Shown here piece after piece: positions 1-8,938 of a DNA stretch of 64,000 bases. Under the pieces are notes generated by a model that had not been told where the DNA came from, ran no database searches, and saw nothing but the letters and a program-made list of their open reading frames with translations. The stretch's first letter is position 1, and every line of letters begins with the position of its first letter. Position numbers and translations under genes: made by a program. Location of the stretch: contig CANIGJ010000004.1 in the NCBI GenBank assembly GCA_947467145.1, positions 62,001-126,000 on the forward strand. The letters run 5' to 3'. The stretch is from Rhodospirillaceae bacterium. GTDB taxonomy: Bacteria > Pseudomonadota > Alphaproteobacteria > Rhodospirillales > UBA2165.

Positions 1-95
1 AACAAGGGCTCAACGCCGTGACGTTCGAGGCCGATCGCCTGACCGGGCAAACGCTGGTCGAGCCGGCGGATGTCCCGATGGAGGCGCATCCGTGA
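1..95 (+). CDS. C-terminal end of probable DUF374 lysophospholipid acyltransferase (partial)
   Basis: An open frame enters from the left edge and stops with TGA at 93-95, overlapping the waaA start. Only about 30 residues are visible; they include LNAVTFEADRLTG, which resembles the C-terminal helix of DUF374 acyltransferases. In many alphaproteobacteria a DUF374 gene sits directly before waaA, and the overlap with waaA supports an operon. The identification rests on a short tail and position, so it is tentative. Confidence 0.45.
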   Translation, partial: QGLNAVTFEADRLTGQTLVEPADVPMEAHP

Positions 96-1363
96 TGCTG
101 CCGCTTTATCGTCTGGCGACCGTGCTCGCTGCTCCTGTCATCCACTTCTATCTCAAGAAGCGGCTGGCGCGCGGCAAGGAAGACCCGAAGCGCTTCGACG
201 AGCGGCTCGGTCATGCCTCGCACATGCGCCCCAAGGGTCCCTTGGTGTGGCTGCACGCGGCGAGCGTCGGTGAATCGCTGTCCATGCTGCCGCTGATCGA
301 TCGGCTGCTCGCCGATCATCCGGCTTTGTCGCTGCTGATGACGACGGGCACCGTGACGTCGGCGCAATTGATGAGTGAACGCTTGCCCGATCGCGCCTTC
401 CATCAATATGTGCCGGTCGATCGCGTCGCCTATGTGCGCCGCTTCCTCGATCATTGGCATCCGGACCTCGCCCTGTGGGCCGAAAGCGAATTCTGGCCCA
501 ACTTGGTTTCGGAAACGCATCGGCGCGGCATTCCGATGGTATTGGTCAACGGGCGTATCAGCCCACGTTCCTTCGCCGGTTGGCAGCGCGCGCGCGGTCT
601 GATCGCCGATCTCTTGTCCGAGTTCGCGCTGTGTCTCGGCCAGACCGAGGAGGACGCGGCGCGCCTGCGTCATCTGGGCGCACCCGGCGCGGTCTCGCTC
701 GGCAATATCAAATTCGCGGTGCCGGCCTTGCCGGCCGATCCGGCGGCTTACGATGAACTCGTGCGCGCCATGGGCATGCGGCCGCGCTGGCTGGCGGCGT
801 CGACGCACGACGGCGAAGAAGATCCGATCGCGCGTGTGCACGCCAAGCTCAAACGCGACTATCCGTCGCTGTTGACCGTGATCGTGCCGCGCCATCCGGA
901 TCGTGGCGGCGTCATCACTGCACAGCTGCGGGCACTTGGCCTGAACGTCGCGCAGCGCAGCGCCAATGAAACGATTACCGACGCGACGGATATCTATGTC
1001 GCCGATACCTTGGGCGAGCTTGGGCTGTTCTACCGCCTGACCGAGATCGCGTTTCTCGGTAAATCGCTCATCCCGTTCGGTGGACAGAATCCGCTCGAAG
1101 CCTTGCGCCTCGGCACCGCTGTGCTGCACGGGCCGCACATGACCAACTTCGATAAGATCACGCAGGACATGGCCGCGCACGGTTGCGCCATCGAGGTCGC
1201 GCACGAGGCTGCCCTGGCCGCCGCACTCAACGATCTGCTCGCCGATCCGGTGAAGCGCGGACAGATGGCGGCGGCGGGCATCGCCTATATGGAGGCGGAG
1301 GCGGGCGTGGTCGATCGCGTGGCCGAGCGCATCGGCCGTCTGCTCAATGATGCAAGCGCCTAG
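92..1363 (+). CDS. waaA: 3-deoxy-D-manno-octulosonic acid (Kdo) transferase
   Basis: Transfers Kdo from CMP-Kdo to the lipid A precursor at the inner membrane (GT30 family). The 423-residue protein has an N-terminal hydrophobic anchor (about residues 4-20), the HAASVGES segment holding the expected catalytic glutamate near residue 61, and the C-terminal FGGQNPLE nucleotide-sugar motif near residue 330. A GGAGG ribosome site at 80-84 lies 7 nt before the GTG at 92; the ATG at 95 is an alternative start. It overlaps lpxK by 17 bp, so the two are almost surely co-expressed in lipid A-Kdo assembly. Confidence 0.95.
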   Translation: MMLPLYRLATVLAAPVIHFYLKKRLARGKEDPKRFDERLGHASHMRPKGPLVWLHAASVGESLSMLPLIDRLLADHPALSLLMTTGTVTSAQLMSERLPDRAFHQYVPVDRVAYVRRFLDHWHPDLALWAESEFWPNLVSETHRRGIPMVLVNGRISPRSFAGWQRARGLIADLLSEFALCLGQTEEDAARLRHLGAPGAVSLGNIKFAVPALPADPAAYDELVRAMGMRPRWLAASTHDGEEDPIARVHAKLKRDYPSLLTVIVPRHPDRGGVITAQLRALGLNVAQRSANETITDATDIYVADTLGELGLFYRLTEIAFLGKSLIPFGGQNPLEALRLGTAVLHGPHMTNFDKITQDMAAHGCAIEVAHEAALAAALNDLLADPVKRGQMAAAGIAYMEAEAGVVDRVAERIGRLLNDASA

Positions 1364-2357
1364 TTTCTGGTACAGCAAAGAGGCGTCGGCATCGGCGATC
1401 TTGTTGGCGCCGCTGGCCGCACTCTATGACGCCGCCGGGCGGCTCAATCGCTGGATGACGACGCCCATGCCGGCGCCCATGCCGGTGATCTGCGTCGGCA
1501 ATCTGGTCGCGGGTGGCGCTGGCAAGACGCCAACGGCAATCGCGCTGGCGCGCCTGCTGTCGGGCGAAGGACACAATGTTCACATGTTGACGCGTGGCTA
1601 TGGCGGGCGACTGTCTGGTCCGGTGTCGGTCGATCTCACGCAACACACCGCGGCTGATGTCGGTGACGAAGCCCTGTTGCTGGCGCGCGTGGCGCCCACC
1701 TGGATCGGCGCCGACCGGCGCGTCATCGCTCATCGCGCCAGCGATGCCGGGTCGACCCTCGCGATCATGGACGATGGGTTCCAGAATCCTTCGCTCAGGA
1801 AAACCGTCTCGCTCGTTGTCGTCGATGGCGAGGTTGGGTTGGGCAACGGCTGTGTGATGCCGGCCGGCCCGTTGCGCGAAGATCCCCGGCGTGCGTTGAC
1901 GCGGGCGGATGCGATCATCGTGATGGGCGAGGACCGTGTCGGCATCGCCGATGCCTTGCGCGCGATGATGGCCCGCCCGCTACCGGTCTTTGCGGCTAGC
2001 CTGCGCGCCACACCTGCGGCCCTCAATCTGGCCGGGGAAAAGGTCTTTGCCTTTGCCGGAATCGCCCGGCCGGAGAAGTTTTTCGCCAGCCTTAGGGCCT
2101 GCGGATGCAACATTGCGGGAATGAAGGCCTTTCCCGATCATTATTCGTTTCGTACAAGCGACGTCACCGCGCTCCGATCCGCCGCGCGGGCCGCGGGAGC
2201 AAAACTTGTGACCACCGAAAAAGACCATGTCCGCCTGTCCGGCGAGGATGCCGCCGATATCGCGATTTTCGCGGTCGAGGCGAGTTTCGCCGATCCGGCG
2301 GCGATCCAATCCTTTCTGTCGAGTTACCTTGTGAAAGCAGTGCATGGCCGGGTTTAA
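1347..2357 (+). CDS. lpxK: Tetraacyldisaccharide 4'-kinase
   Basis: Phosphorylates the 4' position of the lipid A disaccharide precursor at the inner membrane. The 336-residue protein has a P-loop (GGAGKTP near residues 56-62) and the family motif DDGFQN near residue 142. It begins inside the end of waaA and its stop overlaps the next gene (lpxL-like) by 14 bp, giving a tightly packed lipid A operon. The N-terminal region before the P-loop carries the usual short hydrophobic anchor. Length matches the family. Confidence 0.95.
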   Translation: MMQAPSFWYSKEASASAILLAPLAALYDAAGRLNRWMTTPMPAPMPVICVGNLVAGGAGKTPTAIALARLLSGEGHNVHMLTRGYGGRLSGPVSVDLTQHTAADVGDEALLLARVAPTWIGADRRVIAHRASDAGSTLAIMDDGFQNPSLRKTVSLVVVDGEVGLGNGCVMPAGPLREDPRRALTRADAIIVMGEDRVGIADALRAMMARPLPVFAASLRATPAALNLAGEKVFAFAGIARPEKFFASLRACGCNIAGMKAFPDHYSFRTSDVTALRSAARAAGAKLVTTEKDHVRLSGEDAADIAIFAVEASFADPAAIQSFLSSYLVKAVHGRV

Positions 2358-3243
2358 ATCTTTCTGGGTCAATCGGATCGTCCATCCGAGCGAGGCCGGC
2401 CTCACCTGGATGCTCTATGCCGCATTCGGGCTCATGCCGCTCGACATGGCGTCGTGGGTCGGCGGCGCGCTCGGGCGCGCGGTCGGCGCGCGCCTGAAAG
2501 TGACGCAGAATGCGCGGCGCAATCTCAAACGCATCTTTCCCGATCTGACCGAGGCCGATCTCGACCGCATCGTGACGGAGATGTGGGACAATCTCGGGCG
2601 CACGGCGGGTGAACATCCGCATCTGGCAAAATTCGATCCTTATGCGCGCAATAGCCGTGTCGAGGTGATCGGCGGCGAACATGTCGATGCGTTGCGCGAT
2701 GACGGTAAGACCGGCCTGTTGTTCGCCGGTCATATCGCCAATTGGGAAATTTCGCCGCTCGCCGGCGTGAAGCGCGGCCTGACGGTCAATCTCGTTTATC
2801 GCCGCGCCAACAATCCGTTCTTCGACGCGATCGTGCAGAAAGGCCGCGCCGTGCTCGGCGGCGATCTGTACCCGAAAGGCTCCGACGGCGCGAAGCAAGT
2901 GCTGCGCGCCATGATCCGCGGCGATCACATGGCCATGCTGGTCGACCAGAAAATGAACGATGGCATCCTGATACCGTTTCTAGGCATCGATGCGATGACC
3001 GCGCCGGCTATCGGGGAACTCGCGGTCCGTTTCGATTGCCCGGTCGTGCCGGCGCGCGTCGAACGCCTGAAGGGGGCACGCTTCCGCGTCACGTTTGAAG
3101 CGCCGCTCGTGAAGCCGTCGACCGGCGACCGCAAGGCCGATGTGAAGGTCCTAATGACCACGATCAACGATCGCCTCAGCGACTGGATTCGCGCGCGCCC
3201 CGAACAATGGCTGTGGGTGCACAACCGTTGGCCGGCTGAGTGA
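2344..3243 (+). CDS. lpxL: Lipid A biosynthesis late acyltransferase (LpxL/HtrB family)
   Basis: A 299-residue member of the Kdo-dependent lysophospholipid/lauroyl acyltransferase family, which adds secondary acyl chains to Kdo2-lipid A. The HX4E catalytic signature is present as HIANWE at residues 130-135, followed by the NLVYR and LVDQKM motifs typical of the family. It overlaps lpxK upstream and the HAD gene downstream (GTGA), consistent with translation coupling. Whether it adds laurate, myristate or another chain cannot be told from sequence. An msbB-like role is the alternative. Confidence 0.85.
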   Translation: MAGFKSFWVNRIVHPSEAGLTWMLYAAFGLMPLDMASWVGGALGRAVGARLKVTQNARRNLKRIFPDLTEADLDRIVTEMWDNLGRTAGEHPHLAKFDPYARNSRVEVIGGEHVDALRDDGKTGLLFAGHIANWEISPLAGVKRGLTVNLVYRRANNPFFDAIVQKGRAVLGGDLYPKGSDGAKQVLRAMIRGDHMAMLVDQKMNDGILIPFLGIDAMTAPAIGELAVRFDCPVVPARVERLKGARFRVTFEAPLVKPSTGDRKADVKVLMTTINDRLSDWIRARPEQWLWVHNRWPAE

Positions 3244-3881
3244 GCGCAGTCCGCAGGATCGATGCGGTCCTGTTCGATGTCGGCGGTGTTATCCTGCGCC
3301 TCGCCGATATCACCACCCTGGGCGCGTTCAACGGCCATACCGAAGCCCAACCGATCAAGGATCTGTGGAGCCGCTGCTACATCGTGCGCGCGCATGAGAC
3401 CGGCGCGTTGGACGCCGATGCCTTTGCCGCACGCATGGTCGAAACCTATGCGACGGGCTGCGCGCCCGAAGAGTTTCTTGCGCGTTTCTGCGCCTGGCCG
3501 CGCGAGGTGTTTCCCGGCATCGAAGAATTGCTCGCTGAGCTCGATCCACAGCTTCAGGTCGCGTGTCTCAGCAATACCTGCGACATCCATTGGCGCACGA
3601 TGGTGGCCAGCAACGAGATGACGCGGCTATTCAAACGGCAGTTCCTGTCGTTCCGCTGGGGATTGATGAAGCCGGACGCGGACATCTATCTGCGCGCGAT
3701 CGGCGAGCTCGGCTGCGCACCCGAACGCATCCTGTTCTTCGACGACAATCAGGCGAATGTCGATGGTGCCCGTGCGGTCGGCATCGATGCCCATCTGGTC
3801 GATGGGCCGGACGCGGCACGGAAGATCCTCGATGCTTACGGATTGCTGCGCGGCGGTAGGATCAACAACGGATCGACATAG
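3240..3881 (+). CDS. HAD-superfamily hydrolase
   Basis: A 213-residue haloacid dehalogenase-like phosphatase of the YihX/GGVI group. Motif I is FDVGGVI (nucleophile Asp13), motif II is the LSNT segment, and motif IV is FFDDNQANVDGA near residues 168-180. The GTG start overlaps the stop of the upstream acyltransferase, so it probably belongs to the lipid A operon, but the substrate is unknown. Its last 46 bp overlap the 3' end of the convergent M23 peptidase gene. Confidence 0.8.
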   Translation: MSAVRRIDAVLFDVGGVILRLADITTLGAFNGHTEAQPIKDLWSRCYIVRAHETGALDADAFAARMVETYATGCAPEEFLARFCAWPREVFPGIEELLAELDPQLQVACLSNTCDIHWRTMVASNEMTRLFKRQFLSFRWGLMKPDADIYLRAIGELGCAPERILFFDDNQANVDGARAVGIDAHLVDGPDAARKILDAYGLLRGGRINNGST

Positions 3882-4660
3882 ACGTCGTTCCACTGCAAGC
3901 CCCAATGCAGGTGCGCGCCGGTGACGCGCCCCGTCGCGCCGATCTTGCCGACGAGCTGGCCTTTTTCCACGCGTGTGCCGGGCTGCACCGAAATTTCCGA
4001 CAGATGCAGATAGATCGATTGCACGCCGAGGCCGTGATCGATCACCAAGGTGCGGCCGTTGAAATACATGCCGGGATGGGCGAACAGCACGGTGCCGGCC
4101 GCCGCCGCGCGCACCGGCGTTCCCGCCGCGCCCGCGATATCCAAGCCGTAATGTGGCGCCCGCGCCTCGCCGTTGAGGATGCGCTGCGAGCCATACACGC
4201 CGCTGATCGGCCCTTCGGCCGGCCAATCGAAGCCGGAGCGGAACAGCGCCTGTGTGCCGACAGTGCCGCGCGCCGCTGTCATCTCGGCGGCTTCGGCGCG
4301 GATGCGCGCGAGGTCCTCGGCATTGGGCGTGACCTGACGCTGCGGCAGGCCGTCGATGCGCTGGATGTCGAAGCTGCGGGTCGTGACGGCGATGGTGCGC
4401 GCCTCGCGGGTGCCGTCGCGTCCAGTTACGGTCAGTTCATGTGGGCCTGTGCCGTCGCGCGAAAAGCCGATGGCGAAATCGCCCTCAGCCGAGGTCCGCA
4501 GCGCCTTGCCGTCCAATTGAACGGTAGCACCCGGATCGGCCTTGCCGAACATCAGGCCGCCCTGCACGGCCTCACCCTGCAATGTGAGGGTGACGGCGAA
4601 CGCGGGTGGGGACAGAAGACAGGCGAGAAGGGCCAGAAGAATATTGGGGAGCACTCTCAC
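3836..4660 (-). CDS. M23-family (LytM) murein endopeptidase, secreted
   Basis: A 274-residue exported protein with a signal peptide (residues 1-22, ending in PAFA) and a C-terminal M23 domain. Zinc ligands are visible as HYGLD (His170, Asp174) and HLH (His250-His252), with a further conserved His at 219. This is an active-site-complete peptidoglycan endopeptidase rather than an EnvC-type degenerate activator. Its ATG overlaps the xseA stop, so the two genes are co-transcribed; the pairing looks like operon economy rather than shared function. Confidence 0.88.
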   Translation of the reverse strand: MRVLPNILLALLACLLSPPAFAVTLTLQGEAVQGGLMFGKADPGATVQLDGKALRTSAEGDFAIGFSRDGTGPHELTVTGRDGTREARTIAVTTRSFDIQRIDGLPQRQVTPNAEDLARIRAEAAEMTAARGTVGTQALFRSGFDWPAEGPISGVYGSQRILNGEARAPHYGLDIAGAAGTPVRAAAAGTVLFAHPGMYFNGRTLVIDHGLGVQSIYLHLSEISVQPGTRVEKGQLVGKIGATGRVTGAHLHWGLQWNDVYVDPLLILPPRSNP

Positions 4661-6102
4661 AACAAGGTGCCTTGTTTGTTCTTGGGCGACGTTTCTTTTT
4701 TGGGTGCGGCGCGTTTCGGCTTAGCGGGTTCGGTTGCTTCGCCGGTCGCAGTCGCAGCCACTGTGCCGTCGCGGAATTTGATGTCGAGCGCCATGCCCGC
4801 ACTTACGCTGGCGGCATCGAGGATCGGCTGACCGTCGGCGTTGGCCACCAACGCGAAGCCGCGATCCAGCACGCGCTGATAGGACAGGGAATCCAGCACG
4901 CGGGTGACCTGCTTCAACTCGTTGCCCTTGTTGATCAGGATCGCCCGCCATGCGCGTTGGACATCGCGCAGTGCCATATCGAATTTTGTGCTCTTGACGC
5001 GAATTAAATGCTCGGGCGTCGTCAGTTTTGCGGCGGTGCCCGCGAGTTCGGATGCGCGGCGATCCAGCAGCACTTTCATCGCGCGTGCCCCACGCTCGGC
5101 GCGGTCGTCGACCTTCTGCGTCGCTTCGTCGATATAACGCTGCGGTTCGATCAGGCCGCGCGCAAGGTTACGCACATCCTTGGTCAGCGCATCGAGCAGG
5201 CGCACGGCGCCGCGCATGACGCGCGAGCCCGATTCGTTGATGCGCAGTAGCAATTCGCTGCGCACCGGCACAGCCATTTCGGCGGCGGCCGTCGGTGTCG
5301 GCGCGCGCCGGTCGGAGGCGAAATCTATCAAAGTCGTGTCGGTCTCGTGGCCGACTGCGGAGATCAGCGGGATCGTGCTGGCGGCGGCCGCGCGCACGAC
5401 GATTTCTTCGTTGAAGGCCCAGAGGTCTTCGAGGCTGCCGCCACCGCGCGCGACAATCAGCAGATCGGGGCGCGGCACGGCACCACCCGGTTGAATGTTG
5501 TTAAACCCTTCGATGGCGGCGGCGATTTGCGCTGCCGCCCCTTCGCCCTGCACCAGCACGGGCCAGACCAGCACATGGCGCGGGAAACGATCGCGCAGGC
5601 GATGCAGGATGTCGCGGATCACGGCACCCGTGGGCGAGGTGACGACGCCGATGACTTCGGGCAGGAAGGGCAGGGCGCGCTTGCGCTCAGGCGCGAACAG
5701 GCCTTCGGCCAGCAGCTTCTTGCGCCGGTCTTCGAGCAGCTTGAGCAACGCGCCCTGGCCCGCCAGCTCCAGCGATTCGATGACGATCTGGTATTTGGAG
5801 CGTCCGGGATAAGTGGTCAGCCGCCCGGTCGCGATCACTTCCATCCCATCTTCGGGGACGAGGCCGAGTTTCTGCGCCGTGCCCTTCCACATCACGCCGT
5901 CGAGCAGCGCGTCTTCATCCTTGAGTGCTAGGTAAACATGGCCGGAGCCCGCGCGTTTCAGGCCGGAAATCTCGCCTTTGACCCGCACATGGCCGAATTG
6001 TTCCTCGACCGAACGTTTGAGCGACAAGGACAGTTCGCTCACCGAATAGACGGGGCGGTTATCCCCAGACGGGGCGGCACTAATTGTTGAATTCTCGGTC
6101 AT
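4657..6102 (-). CDS. xseA: Exodeoxyribonuclease VII large subunit
   Basis: Large catalytic subunit of exonuclease VII, which degrades single-stranded DNA in both directions together with XseB. The protein has the N-terminal OB fold (YSVSELS through the VKGEISG segment), the central nuclease domain with the FARGGGSLEDLW-like motif (here VARGGGSLEDLWAFNEE), and a coiled C-terminal half ending in a Lys/Ala-rich tail. I choose the ATG at 6102 (481 aa); an in-frame TTG at 6126 would add eight residues. It is divergent from purD. No xseB gene is in the window. Confidence 0.93.
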   Translation of the reverse strand: MTENSTISAAPSGDNRPVYSVSELSLSLKRSVEEQFGHVRVKGEISGLKRAGSGHVYLALKDEDALLDGVMWKGTAQKLGLVPEDGMEVIATGRLTTYPGRSKYQIVIESLELAGQGALLKLLEDRRKKLLAEGLFAPERKRALPFLPEVIGVVTSPTGAVIRDILHRLRDRFPRHVLVWPVLVQGEGAAAQIAAAIEGFNNIQPGGAVPRPDLLIVARGGGSLEDLWAFNEEIVVRAAAASTIPLISAVGHETDTTLIDFASDRRAPTPTAAAEMAVPVRSELLLRINESGSRVMRGAVRLLDALTKDVRNLARGLIEPQRYIDEATQKVDDRAERGARAMKVLLDRRASELAGTAAKLTTPEHLIRVKSTKFDMALRDVQRAWRAILINKGNELKQVTRVLDSLSYQRVLDRGFALVANADGQPILDAASVSAGMALDIKFRDGTVAATATGEATEPAKPKRAAPKKETSPKNKQGTLL

Positions 6103-6160
6103 GCTAAAGCGCAATTTATGGTACAAGGCGCGCGACGTACAGTGACGCTACGGGAAACGC

Positions 6161-7435
6161 ATGAACATTCTTGTCATCGGCAGCGGCGGGCGCGAACACG
6201 CGCTGTGCTGGGCCATCGCCAAATCGCCGCGGCTCACCAAGCTTTATTGCGCTCCGGGCAACGCCGGCATCGCCCAGGTCGCCGAATGTGTCGCCATTCC
6301 GGTATCCGATATTCCGGGCCTCGTCGCTTTCGCCAAAACCAACAAAATCGATCTGGTGGTGGTCGGACCGGAAGATCCGCTGGTCAACGGTATCGTCGAT
6401 GCGCTGGACGCGGCCGGCATCCGCGCATTCGGTCCCAGGGCGAACGCCGCCGCGCTCGAAGGCTCCAAAGCCTTCATGAAGGACCTGTTCGCCAAATATA
6501 AAATCCCCACGGCGGCTTATGCGCGCTTTACCGATTACGACGCGGCCGTCGCCTATGTGAAAAAGCAGGGCGCGCCGATCGTCGTGAAGGCGAGTGGCCT
6601 GGCGGCCGGTAAAGGCGTTGTCGTCGCGCACAGCGTCGATGAAGCGTTGGACGCACTCACAAACATCATGCGCGACCGCGCGTTCGGTGATTCGGGCGAC
6701 GAGGTGGTGATTGAGGAATTCCTCGAAGGCGAAGAAGTAAGCTTCTTCGTGCTGGTCGACGGCAAAAATGTCGTGCCGCTAGCGTCCGCACAGGATCACA
6801 AAGCGGTGTTCGACGGCGACAAGGGGCCGAACACCGGCGGCATGGGCGCTTATTCGCCCGCGCCGGTGATGACCGATGCATTGACGCGCGAAGTGATGGA
6901 AACGATCGTGCGTCCGACCGTCGCGGGCATGGCGGCCGAGGGGCGTCCGTATAAAGGTGTGCTGTTCGCCGGGCTGATGATCACCAAGACCGGTGCTAAG
7001 ACGCTTGAATACAACGTCCGCTTCGGCGACCCCGAATGCCAGACGCTGATGACGCGGTTAAAGAGCGATATCGTCGATGCACTCGAAGCGACCGTCGACG
7101 GCACTCTCGATCGCGTGAAGCTCGATTGGCAGGACGGCACCAGCCTGCTCGTCGTTATGGCGTCCAACGGCTATCCGGGCGCGTATAAAAAAGGCACCGA
7201 GATCCGTGCGCTGGATCGCGCAGGTGCGCAGCCCAATGTCACCGTGTTCCATGCCGGCACCAAAAGCGATGGTGGGCGCGTTTTATCGGACGGCGGGCGT
7301 GTGCTCGGCGTGGCCGCGACGGGTGCTACCGCAGCGGAGGCGCAGGCGCGCGCTTATGCCGGTGTCGATGCACTGGATTGGCCTGATGGGTTCTGCCGCC
7401 GCGATATAGGCTGGCGCGCGATCGCGCGGAGCTAG
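6161..7435 (+). CDS. purD: Phosphoribosylamine--glycine ligase
   Basis: ATP-grasp enzyme that joins phosphoribosylamine and glycine to give GAR in purine synthesis. The 424-residue protein starts with MNILVIGSGGREHAL, the PurD N-terminal signature, and carries the ATP-grasp hallmarks VVKASGLAAGKGV and EEFLEGEEVSFF, and the metal-binding NVRFGDPECQ. It is transcribed divergently from xseA across about 60 bp. Its stop overlaps the end of the convergent SH3-protein gene by 4 bp. Confidence 0.96.
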   Translation: MNILVIGSGGREHALCWAIAKSPRLTKLYCAPGNAGIAQVAECVAIPVSDIPGLVAFAKTNKIDLVVVGPEDPLVNGIVDALDAAGIRAFGPRANAAALEGSKAFMKDLFAKYKIPTAAYARFTDYDAAVAYVKKQGAPIVVKASGLAAGKGVVVAHSVDEALDALTNIMRDRAFGDSGDEVVIEEFLEGEEVSFFVLVDGKNVVPLASAQDHKAVFDGDKGPNTGGMGAYSPAPVMTDALTREVMETIVRPTVAGMAAEGRPYKGVLFAGLMITKTGAKTLEYNVRFGDPECQTLMTRLKSDIVDALEATVDGTLDRVKLDWQDGTSLLVVMASNGYPGAYKKGTEIRALDRAGAQPNVTVFHAGTKSDGGRVLSDGGRVLGVAATGATAAEAQARAYAGVDALDWPDGFCRRDIGWRAIARS

Positions 7436-8265
7436 TTCGCGCTGGGCGTTTCGGGTTCCGGTTTCGGCGTGCTCGCGAGTTGATCCCACGCACTCGTCGG
7501 GAGGATCGCATATGTCATATGGAGTGCGCCGGCGAGAGCCGCTGGTACGTCGGCGGCGGTTTCCGGCGGGATCATCGCCGGGGTGCGCAGCTTGTCGTCG
7601 TTCACGCGATCGAAATTCACGCGTTTCGCGTCGGGATCGTAAAGCGCGGTGATCGACAGAAAATCTTCGCCGTTCACGCGCATGTCCCATAGATCGATTT
7701 TGATCTGATAGACATCGCGCTTATCGTCGAACGGTAACTCCGTGATGAACATGCCGGCATTGAAGGTGAGTGGCGTATCGGCATCTTTGCCGGCGCATTC
7801 GAAGGCAATGTCGTAATCGGCGGTTTGTTGGGTCTCGCCCGCGATCTGGGTGCGCCCTTCAAAGGCGACGACGTAGCGGCAGTCGGGCCGCCCCTGTTCC
7901 GACAATTTGCCCTGCAACGGCGCCGCCAAGGTGCCGTCGATCATGGCGACAAGCGGTGCGCTGAACACGTAGCCGACCGTGCCGTCGGGCCGTTTGAGGG
8001 CGAGCCAGTTTGGACCCTTGGATTTGGGGATGACGACCTTGCCGGCGACGGTGAGGCGTTGGCCTTTCATGATCTGGCCGATGCGGGCCGCGTCGTTGTT
8101 CGGCAGTTCGCGCACATAGGCATCGCGCGTTACGTAATAGAGCGAATGCCCGGGAACGATGCTCATGCCCTTAGGAAGATCCGCCGCGTTTGCAGGGCCG
8201 GAGAAGGCCCCCAGAGAGACCAAGGCGGTGGTAATGCACAAGGCGGCGAAGAGTGTGCGGCGCAT
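7432..8265 (-). CDS. Secreted SH3-domain protein
   Basis: A 277-residue exported protein. I take the ATG at 8265 because it gives a clear signal peptide (MRRTLFAALCITTALVSLG..., cleavage after ANA near residue 27); longer in-frame starts would bury it. Residues about 35-95 form a bacterial SH3-like domain (VTRDAYVRELPNNDAARIGQ followed by GYVFSAPLV). The rest is a beta-rich domain of unknown role. Likely periplasmic; proteins of this type often bind cell wall or partner proteins, but no specific function can be given. Confidence 0.7.
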   Translation of the reverse strand: MRRTLFAALCITTALVSLGAFSGPANAADLPKGMSIVPGHSLYYVTRDAYVRELPNNDAARIGQIMKGQRLTVAGKVVIPKSKGPNWLALKRPDGTVGYVFSAPLVAMIDGTLAAPLQGKLSEQGRPDCRYVVAFEGRTQIAGETQQTADYDIAFECAGKDADTPLTFNAGMFITELPFDDKRDVYQIKIDLWDMRVNGEDFLSITALYDPDAKRVNFDRVNDDKLRTPAMIPPETAADVPAALAGALHMTYAILPTSAWDQLASTPKPEPETPSAN

Positions 8266-8344
8266 GATGCGAAAATCATACTCGCTCGGGGGCGTGTGCG
8301 CTACGCGATCGGTGCCAAAGCTTGGCCTTGAAACGTTCTGTACG

Positions 8345-8435
8345 ATTTTGGGCAGAACACCATATTTTGGGCCCTTATCCACAAGAAAATGCCCTAAATG
8401 TTGATATCTCGATTGGCGCTCAACGCTAAATGTTG
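8345..8435. repeat. Two pairs of short direct repeats upstream of gcrA-like gene
   Basis: The 280-bp divergent interval (8266-8545) holds ATTTTGGGC twice (8345-8353 and 8364-8372, 19 bp apart) and CTAAATGTTG twice (8394-8403 and 8426-8435, 32 bp apart, about three helical turns). Spaced direct repeats in a divergent control region suggest regulator sites, but no known consensus is recognised. A single GATTC (GANTC) site follows at 8509-8513. Confidence 0.4.
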
Positions 8436-8545
8436 TAGCCATAGGTCTCGGATCACGGGATTGCCGCCGTGGGGGCCTGCGGGTCGATTAACGGGCGGCA
8501 ATTCGGCGGATTCCCTCGTAAACAGTGGCAAAAGGGGGCCTACAA

Positions 8546-8914
8546 GTGACCAACATGATGGGCGAATTCGAGTGGACCCCGGAGCGGGTCGCGGAACTCA
8601 CTAAGCTCTGGGCAACCGGCCTCTCGGCGAGCGAGATTGGCCGTCGCATGGGCATCACCAAGAACGCCGTCGTCGGCAAGGTGCGCCGCCTCGATCTCAC
8701 GATGCGCCGGGCACCCGCGCCGCCGAAGCGCGCACCCAGCGTCGTTACGCTCGACCGTCTGGCCTCGAACATGTGCTCGTGGCCGCAGGGCGAACCGGGC
8801 TCAGAGGATTTCCGCTTCTGCGGTCATCCCGCTCTGCCCGGCAAACCCTACTGCGACACGCATTGCGCCATGGCCTATGTGCCGGCCAAGCGCAAAGTCG
8901 GAACCGCAGCGTAA
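8546..8914 (+). CDS. gcrA: GcrA-family cell-cycle regulator
   Basis: A small DNA-binding protein of the alphaproteobacterial GcrA family, which works with sigma-70 at promoters containing CcrM-methylated GANTC sites in Caulobacter. The N-terminus WTPERVAELTKLW...GLSASEIG...TKNAVVGKVRRL is the GcrA helix-turn-helix, and the C-terminal CXW...CGHP...YCDTHC region fits the family. I choose GTG at 8546 (122 aa) because AAAGGGGG at 8531-8538 sits 7 nt upstream; ATGs at 8555 and 8558 are alternatives. Family members exist as paralogues, so it may not be the principal GcrA. Confidence 0.85.
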   Translation: MTNMMGEFEWTPERVAELTKLWATGLSASEIGRRMGITKNAVVGKVRRLDLTMRRAPAPPKRAPSVVTLDRLASNMCSWPQGEPGSEDFRFCGHPALPGKPYCDTHCAMAYVPAKRKVGTAA

Positions 8915-8938
8915 GCTAGAACTAGAACGGGAATAAGG

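Noticed and set aside
8426..8455. TGATCC on the minus strand near the SH3-protein promoter
   Set aside because: The sequence at the required 18-nt distance reads ATTTAG, not a TAxxxx -10, so it does not match the three RpoE-type sites.
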